Below are positions 6,503 through 10,412 of a stretch of DNA of 10,412 nucleotides, in pieces. The stretch spans positions 1 through 10,412 of the forward strand of contig JAEWGX010000075.1 in NCBI GenBank assembly GCA_023388075.1, read 5' to 3'. Position 1 is the first letter of the stretch, and every line of letters starts with the position of its first letter. A program made the position numbers and the translations under genes. Origin of the DNA: Pseudomonadota bacterium. Lineage in GTDB: Bacteria; Pseudomonadota; Gammaproteobacteria; Burkholderiales; Burkholderiaceae_E. A model generated the notes under the pieces. The model was not told the DNA's origin, ran no database searches, and saw only the letters and a list, made by a program, of their open reading frames with translations.

Positions 6503-6803
6503 TCAGCGCGATGGCGGCCACCCCGCCGAGGGCGTAGGTCACCCGCCGAAGCCTGGCCAGCTCGGCCTGGAGCGCCACCGCGCCTGCGTCCATGCTCTCC
6601 AGCACCTCCTTGAGCTGGGTGGCGAGGTCCTTCACCCGTCCGGCGTTCTCGGTCACGGCCTCCTGCAGCTCGGCGATCTGTCGCGGAACGACATCCTCCG
6701 TCCGCGCCCCCGGCGGCTTGGATGTGAACGCGGGAAGCGCCGCGGTCACGATCTGCGACACGTAGGGAAGCGAGGCCTTCAGTACCGGAAGCCAGGCAGC
6801 CAT
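6468..6803 (-). CDS. Small coiled-coil protein with C-terminal membrane anchor
   Basis: 111 residues; ATG 6803 preceded by GAGGAG with 7-nt spacing, which outranks an in-frame upstream ATG at 6848 that lacks a site. Residues 1-30 form an amphipathic N-terminus (MAAWLPVLKASLPYVSQIV). Residues 36-86 are charged and heptad-like (IAELQEAVTENAGRVKDL, QLKEVLES, LQAELARLRR), suggesting a coiled coil. Residues 88-109 form one transmembrane helix (VTYALGGVAAIALIIAAWAL) ending just before the C-terminus. Arg86-Arg87 just before the helix suggest a cytoplasmic N-terminal part, as in a tail-anchored protein. I do not know a function; similar short hypothetical proteins occur in Burkholderiales. Its last 35 nt overlap the 3' end of sua5 on the opposite strand. 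Confidence 0.8.
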   Translation of the reverse strand: MAAWLPVLKASLPYVSQIVTAALPAFTSKPPGARTEDVVPRQIAELQEAVTENAGRVKDLATQLKEVLESMDAGAVALQAELARLRRVTYALGGVAAIALIIAAWALLVRA

Positions 6804-6825
6804 CGAAACTCCTCGGAAATCATGG

Positions 6826-6909
6826 TCACGTACGGGGAAGGGTAGCATCGGCCGCCAGCGTGAGCAGCAGCAGGAAGAGGGGGACCAGCAGCAGCTTGAT
6901 CGCGAGCAT
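6826..6909 (-). pseudogene. Short hydrophobic ORF, possible 5' remnant of a membrane-protein gene
   Basis: 27 codons on the minus strand, starting 17 nt after the stop of the PLP-enzyme gene and ending 22 nt before the small coiled-coil gene. It begins MLAIKLLLVPLFLLLLTLA, one clean hydrophobic segment after a single Lys, then loses that character (ADATLPRT) and stops. This opening resembles the first helix of a larger polytopic membrane protein, so it may be what remains after deletion of most of the gene. It could equally be a small single-pass peptide. No Shine-Dalgarno sequence precedes the ATG, which argues against efficient independent expression. The resemblance is from memory. Confidence 0.35.
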
Positions 6910-6926
6910 GCGCGGATCGCGGCTGC

Positions 6927-8057
6927 TCAGGCGCTTGCGCCGAGCTCGGCTGCGATCGCCGCGATGCGATCCACGATCGTCTGCAGCTCGTCATCGTCGA
7001 GCGGGACCAGCTCGAGCAGCAGCCGTCCCTGGGGCGCGCCGGCGTCCATGGTCCGTATCGAAGGCCGGCCTTCCTTCAGCGCGGCCGCGAGGGCCGCGGC
7101 GTTCCAGCGCCGGTCGGGCCGGCGGATCTCGATGCACGCGCGCGAGAACGGCATGCCGGCGGGGTCGGGTATCTCGCTCGCCTCGATACCGCCGATGCCG
7201 TCGACCTGGCCGATGAAACGAGCGACCTTCACCCGCTGCGAGGCGCGCCAGCGCGGCAGGTCGAGCCGCTCGCGCTCTTCCAGCGCGGCCAGCACGCCGA
7301 CGATCGCCTCCTTGGTGGGCTTCATGGCGCGCGCGATGCCGCGTTCCTGAGCGCGGCATGCCTGCACCAGGTCCCGGCGCCCGACGATCAGGCCGGCCGT
7401 GGGTGATGCGAGGTACTTCTGCGCGCTGAAGATGGCGAGATCCGCGCCGGTGGCGAGCAACTCGCGCATCCGCAGGTCCTGGGCGGCGCCGTCGATGACG
7501 GCCGGCACGCCATGGCGGTGCGCCACTGCCACCGCCATGGCGAGATCGATCGGCTGTCCGCGCGTGAGCCGCGAGGAGACCAGGAGCAGGCAGGCGACGC
7601 CGCGACCCGACAGCGAGGACTCGATGTCCTCGAGGCTGCTGCCGCGTTCGGAGCCGGCGACGACCGGCTTCGCGCCCGCGAGCCGGATGTCGGTGAGGAT
7701 GGGGTGCCCATAGTCGACGGCATGGCCTGCCGGAATCACGACGCGATCGGGCATGCCGCTCGCGTCGGGCAGGGCGGCGACGCGTTCCGGGTCTCCGCCG
7801 GACATCGTGGCCGCGATCGCCTGCGTGATGCCCGCGGCCGCGCAATGCGTGACTGCGCCCGCCTCGGCGCCCGCGAGCCGCGCGAGCGCCCGGTCGGCGG
7901 CGGCCTGGAGCTCCTCGATCACGAAAAAGTCGCCAAGCGCCGCCGCGGTCGCCCGCGCCACCGCTTCCGAGGAACGCGAGACGCCGACCGGCGTGAATGT
8001 CCCCGCGGCATTGATCACGCGGGAGAGGTTGAATTTCTCGTGTAGCGAACGATGCAT
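6927..8057 (-). CDS. SelA-like PLP-dependent enzyme (fold type I), substrate unknown
   Basis: 376 residues; ATG 8057 with AGGGA 6 nt before it. The N-terminal VINAAGTFTPVGVSRSSEAV and the following ALGDFFVIEELQAAADRALA and THCAAAGITQAI match the SelA/DgaE branch of fold-type-I PLP enzymes. The segment AVIDGAAQDLRM holds the Asp expected to face the PLP pyridine nitrogen, and LAIFSAQKYLASPTAGLIVG supplies the Schiff-base Lys214. The family includes bacterial selenocysteine synthase (SelA) and D-glucosaminate-6-phosphate ammonia-lyase (DgaE), and many members are uncharacterised lyases or aldolases. At 376 residues it is about 80-90 shorter than typical SelA and lacks its N-terminal tRNA-binding domain; no selB or selenocysteine tRNA is seen. 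An amino-acid or amino-sugar acid lyase is plausible. The GST gene ends 56 bp upstream, on the same strand. Confidence 0.85.
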   Translation of the reverse strand: MHRSLHEKFNLSRVINAAGTFTPVGVSRSSEAVARATAAALGDFFVIEELQAAADRALARLAGAEAGAVTHCAAAGITQAIAATMSGGDPERVAALPDASGMPDRVVIPAGHAVDYGHPILTDIRLAGAKPVVAGSERGSSLEDIESSLSGRGVACLLLVSSRLTRGQPIDLAMAVAVAHRHGVPAVIDGAAQDLRMRELLATGADLAIFSAQKYLASPTAGLIVGRRDLVQACRAQERGIARAMKPTKEAIVGVLAALEERERLDLPRWRASQRVKVARFIGQVDGIGGIEASEIPDPAGMPFSRACIEIRRPDRRWNAAALAAALKEGRPSIRTMDAGAPQGRLLLELVPLDDDELQTIVDRIAAIAAELGASA

Positions 8058-8072
8058 GTCGATCCCTGCTTT

Positions 8073-8088
8073 GGACGCGTGCGCGTCC
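8073..8088. repeat. Intercistronic palindrome between GST and PLP-enzyme genes
   Basis: GGACGCG, 2 nt, CGCGTCC: a perfect 7-bp inverted repeat, or as RNA a 6-bp stem with a 4-nt loop. It occupies most of the 56-bp gap between the GST stop and the PLP-enzyme start, 15 bp before the latter. No U-run follows on either strand, so it is not a standard terminator. An intercistronic RNA hairpin or operator is possible. Confidence 0.35.
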
Positions 8089-8113
8089 TTGGATGAACAG
8101 GCCCGGGTGGGTC

Positions 8114-8773
8114 CTAGTCCCGGTCAGGAGCACCCGGCGGGAAGAGGCCGCGGTAGGGGCGCGCCTCGTCGACCGCGCGCGCGAAGGAAGGCCGGGCGAG
8201 GAGGCGCGCGCGATAGGAGCGAAGCGCGGCGTGCTCCGTCGCGATCGGCTGCACCCAATCGGCGTAGAAGAGCGACGGCGCGGCCGCGCAGTCGGCCAGC
8301 GAGAAGGTCTCGTTGGCGGCCCAGGTACGCGAGGCGAGCCGGGTCTCCAGCCAGCGGTAGGCGGTCTCCAGCAGCCCGCGCGCCTCGGCCACGCCCCACG
8401 GGTCGCGGCGATCGGGGGACCGGATGTAGTCCCCCACGATCCGCTGCACCGGCGTCATCACGTAGTTGTCGAAGAAGCGGTCCATCATGCGGACGTCGAG
8501 CGCGGCGCTCGGATCGGCCGGCACCAATTCGACCGGCCCGGGATGGTGCAAGCCGAGATGCTCGATGATGATGCTCGCTTCCACCACCGGTCGCCCCTCG
8601 TCCAGCAGCAGCGGCATGCGGCGCAGCGGCCAGAGGGCCGCGTGCTCCGCCGCGGTCTGCTCGTCCTCGGGGCGGAGCAGGCGGAAGCGGAACGGGATGT
8701 CGTTCTCGTAGAGGGCGATCAGGACCTTCTGGCAGTAGGACGAGAACGGATGGGCGAACAGCTCGAGGGACAA
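8114..8773 (-). CDS. Glutathione S-transferase family protein
   Basis: 219 residues from a TTG start at 8773, cytoplasmic. The N-terminal thioredoxin-like domain (about 1-78) shows ELFAHPFSSYCQKVLIALYE with Ser11/Ser12 and Cys14 in the active-site turn, the cis-proline segment RRMPLLLDEG (Pro54) and the glutathione-contact EASIIIEHL (Glu65, Ser67). The C-terminal helical domain (about 90-205) shows MMDRFFDNYVMTPVQRIVGD, AYRWLETRLASRTWAANE and FSLADCAAAPSLFYADW, where the Asp caps a conserved helix. This group of bacterial GSTs is poorly characterised; glutathione conjugation or peroxide reduction is possible. The start is chosen because family alignment begins at MSLELFAHPF and a GGAG lies 8 nt upstream. 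An ATG at 8836, just after the DUF1810 stop, would add 21 residues rich in Arg and Ala without GST character. Confidence 0.9.
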   Translation of the reverse strand: MSLELFAHPFSSYCQKVLIALYENDIPFRFRLLRPEDEQTAAEHAALWPLRRMPLLLDEGRPVVEASIIIEHLGLHHPGPVELVPADPSAALDVRMMDRFFDNYVMTPVQRIVGDYIRSPDRRDPWGVAEARGLLETAYRWLETRLASRTWAANETFSLADCAAAPSLFYADWVQPIATEHAALRSYRARLLARPSFARAVDEARPYRGLFPPGAPDRD

Positions 8774-8781
8774 GGACGGAT

Positions 8782-8785
8782 CTCC
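8782..8785 (-). promoter_or_regulatory. Ribosome binding site supporting the TTG start of the GST gene
   Basis: GGAG on the minus strand, 8 nt before TTG 8773. It supports the rare start codon over the upstream ATG at 8836, whose best site (AGCAGG) overlaps the stop of the preceding gene. Confidence 0.45.
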
Positions 8786-8847
8786 GGCAAGGGCTGCCGC
8801 GCGATGCCGCTTGCGGCACGCCAGCAACGGCAGCATCGGCGGGCCTG

Positions 8848-9285
8848 CTAGTCTACGATGAACAGCGACCCGTCCTTGCCCAGGAGCCGCAGGGTGACGG
8901 GATCGGGCCGTCCTTCGAAGTACCTGTCCAAAAGGCGCTCGAACACCGAGCCCGGCGGCGCCACCTCGGCGAACAGCGTCGCGCAGGAGCGCAGCTTCAG
9001 GTCGTCGGGCGAGCTGAGGATGTCGCGGGCGGACCTGCCTTCGACGCCGAGGAGCGCCTCGGCGCAGGCGACGAGCCGCGGCCCGAGGACCGGATGCGCC
9101 AGGTAGGCGGCGGCTTCCTCGCGGCCCTCGATCGCGAAGTGGCGGGAGGTCGGGCTCGAGCCCAGGCCCCGGAGCTGCGGGAAGACGTACCACATCCAGT
9201 GCGAGCGCTTGCGCCCCGCCCGCAGCTCCGCGAGGGCGCGCTCGTAGTCGCCTTCCTGTGCCGTGACGAAGCGTTGCAGGTCCAT
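8848..9285 (-). CDS. DUF1810 family protein
   Basis: 145 residues, the usual length of this family (about 140); ATG 9285 preceded by GAGGA at 5-nt spacing. The frame stays open far upstream, but only this part has family sequence. Hallmarks are the N-terminal LQRFVTAQEGDYERALAELR, SHWMWYVFPQLRGLG (28-42), SRHFAIEGREEAAAYLAHP, LGPRLVACAEALL, SPDDLKLRSCATLFAEV (in part) and FERLLDRYFEGRPDPVTLRLL. DUF1810 proteins are small, mostly helical, soluble and of unknown function; databases sometimes label them 'calpastatin', which has no support. The gene is the first of five minus-strand ORFs and is divergent from the substrate-binding protein gene. Its TAG stop is 74 bp before the chosen GST start, so they may be co-transcribed. 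Confidence 0.92.
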   Translation of the reverse strand: MDLQRFVTAQEGDYERALAELRAGRKRSHWMWYVFPQLRGLGSSPTSRHFAIEGREEAAAYLAHPVLGPRLVACAEALLGVEGRSARDILSSPDDLKLRSCATLFAEVAPPGSVFERLLDRYFEGRPDPVTLRLLGKDGSLFIVD

Positions 9286-9366
9286 GCCGTCCTCGCGTCG
9301 GTTGGCCGGGGGGGTGCCTCGGGGAAATCCCTGCCGGCAACCGCCGATCCCGGCGTGCCGCGGCAC

Positions 9367-9395
9367 TTGCTCCGCGCCAGCCCCTGCACGATGAT
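9367..9395 (+). promoter_or_regulatory. Candidate sigma-70 promoter for the substrate-binding protein gene
   Basis: TTGCTC at 9367-9372, a 17-nt spacer, then GATGAT at 9390-9395, 89 bp before the ATG at 9485. Each hexamer matches the consensus only partly. The 199-bp gap is flanked by divergent genes, so a plus-strand promoter must lie somewhere in it. I see no hairpin with a T-run and no obvious riboswitch here. Confidence 0.3.
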
Positions 9396-9484
9396 AGAGC
9401 GCCCGGCGCCGGAGCCGCCTGTGCGCCGGGCGATCCGCCGCCCGCCGTATTCCGCGACCTGTCACAACCGTTGGAGCGCCCACG

Positions 9485-10412
9485 ATGCGATCGACCTGCC
9501 CGCAACCCAACCCCATCGGCCGCGTCCTGGCCGGCGCCGCCTGCGGCCTGCTGCTGGCCGCCGCCGGGCCCGCCGCCGCCCGGGACCTGGTGGTTGCGCT
9601 GAAGACCGAGCCCACCTCCATGGACCCGCAGTACCACGCGCTGACGCCCAACATCCAGCTGTCGCAGACGCTGTTCGATCCGCTCACCTGCACCGACCCG
9701 GAGCTCGGCATCAAGCCGTGCCTCGCGGAGTCCTGGAAGGCCGAGGGCACCACCTGGACCTTCAAGCTGCGGCCGGGGGTGAAGTTCTCCGACGGCAGCC
9801 CGGTCACCGCCGAGGACGTGCTCTTCACCTACGATCGCGCCGGCAAGGTGCCGAACAGTCCGTCCTCCTACAAGATCTACCTGCAGCAGGTCGTCAAGGT
9901 GGAGGCGCCGGACCCGATGACCGTGAAGATCACCACCGCGCAGCCGTATCCGCTGGTGGCCAACAACCTGGCCAACCTGCCGATCATGTCGGCCAAGGCG
10001 GCCGCCGGTCCCGCGCCGGAAGGCAAGACCACCACCGAGCTCAACGCCGGCAACGGCCTGGTCGGTGCCGGGCCCTACAAGTTCGTGTCCTGGAAGCGCG
10101 GCGCCGAGATCGTGTTCGAGCGCAACCCGCACTACTGGGGTCCCGCGCCGGCATGGGACCGGGTGATCTACCGGCCGATCAGCAACCCGGCCGCGCGGGT
10201 GGCGGCGCTGCTCGCGGGCGACGTCGATTTGATCGAGGATCCGCCGACGGACGACCTCGCGCGGCTGCAGAAGGACCCGGAGCTGAACGTCGTCACCAAG
10301 TCCTCCAACCGCGTGATCTACGTCGCGCTGGACCAGCACGGCGACCAGACGCCGGGCATCCAGGGCACCGACGGCAAGAACCCGCTGCTCGACAAGCGGG
10401 TGCGCGAGGCGC
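9485..10412 (+). CDS. ABC transporter periplasmic substrate-binding protein, family 5 (C-terminus outside window)
   Basis: 309 codons visible with no stop; full members have about 500-540 residues. ATG 9485 follows TTGGAGCG (GGAG, 8-nt spacing). Residues 1-32 form a signal peptide: a basic start, hydrophobic VLAGAACGLLLAAAG, and a likely cut after PAAA before RDLVVALKTEP. The Cys in the hydrophobic stretch is not in a lipobox, so the protein is probably soluble and periplasmic. Family-5 (DppA/OppA/NikA) markers are SMDPQYHALTPN, QTLFDPLT, AESWKAEGTTWTFKLRPGVK with FSDGSPVTAEDVLFTYDR, GAGPYKFVSWKRG, ERNPHYWG and ARVAALLAGDVDLIED. The ligand could be peptides, a glycoside, nickel or another solute and cannot be assigned. 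Permease and ATPase genes would be expected downstream, beyond the window. Confidence 0.95.
   Translation, partial: MRSTCPQPNPIGRVLAGAACGLLLAAAGPAAARDLVVALKTEPTSMDPQYHALTPNIQLSQTLFDPLTCTDPELGIKPCLAESWKAEGTTWTFKLRPGVKFSDGSPVTAEDVLFTYDRAGKVPNSPSSYKIYLQQVVKVEAPDPMTVKITTAQPYPLVANNLANLPIMSAKAAAGPAPEGKTTTELNAGNGLVGAGPYKFVSWKRGAEIVFERNPHYWGPAPAWDRVIYRPISNPAARVAALLAGDVDLIEDPPTDDLARLQKDPELNVVTKSSNRVIYVALDQHGDQTPGIQGTDGKNPLLDKRVREA

Noticed and set aside
6927..8057. Selenocysteine synthase (SelA) and a selenium system
   Set aside because: The protein lacks the SelA N-terminal domain and length, the lysine motif differs, and no selB, selD or selenocysteine tRNA is seen nearby.
9286..10339. Upstream minus-strand open frames running into the DUF1810 and GST genes from within the substrate-binding protein gene
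   Set aside because: The family sequence begins only at the internal starts with ribosome binding sites; the upstream part is antisense to a clear signal peptide and family-5 binding protein.
1..10412. CRISPR array, insertion sequence, prophage or defence island
   Set aside because: No regularly spaced repeats, transposase or integrase motifs, phage genes or known defence domains were seen; the genes are mostly metabolic or transport genes of ordinary chromosomal type.

Overview
The window looks like chromosomal DNA of a high-GC (about 70% by eye) Gram-negative bacterium, most likely a betaproteobacterium of Burkholderiales type. The reasons are the order purC-purE-purK-sua5, a PurC of about 300 residues (the 'yeast-like' type common in that class), an outer-membrane DUF481 protein and strong GC-rich codon bias. 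The lineage is an inference from gene order and protein style, not from a search.

Layout, left to right. (1) 1-641, minus: 5' part of a DUF481 (YdiY-like) outer-membrane protein whose C-terminus lies outside the window. (2) 807-1706, plus: an alpha/beta hydrolase, divergent from the first gene across a 165-bp gap, with an altered nucleophile elbow. (3) 1826-6502, plus: a tight cluster of a hydroxypyruvate-isomerase-type TIM barrel protein, PurC, PurE, PurK and Sua5. Gaps are 24, 10 and 6 bp, then a 4-bp ATGA overlap, so this is probably one transcription unit. PurK and PurE convert AIR through N5-CAIR to CAIR, and PurC couples CAIR to aspartate. Sua5 makes the threonylcarbamoyl-AMP used for the t6A37 tRNA modification. 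(4) 6468-9285, all minus: a DUF1810 protein, a glutathione S-transferase, a SelA-like PLP enzyme, a 27-codon hydrophobic ORF that may be a gene remnant, and a small coiled-coil membrane-anchored protein whose 3' end overlaps the 3' end of sua5 tail-to-tail. (5) 9485-end, plus: the N-terminal two thirds or so of a periplasmic family-5 (DppA/OppA type) substrate-binding protein, cut by the window edge and probably the first gene of a peptide-type ABC importer.

The coding density is high and no gene-free stretch exceeds 300 bp. I see no rRNA, tRNA, CRISPR array, insertion sequence or defence locus, and nothing that amounts to a new multi-gene system. The points worth a second look are local: the hydrolase with glycine in the nucleophile slot; a PurK enlarged by insertions, one lying on a perfect 11-bp inverted repeat and another on a 9-bp tandem repeat; an in-frame PurE-stop-PurK junction; an isomerase gene placed ahead of the purine genes; an orphan SelA-like enzyme; and the possible remnant gene at 6826-6909.
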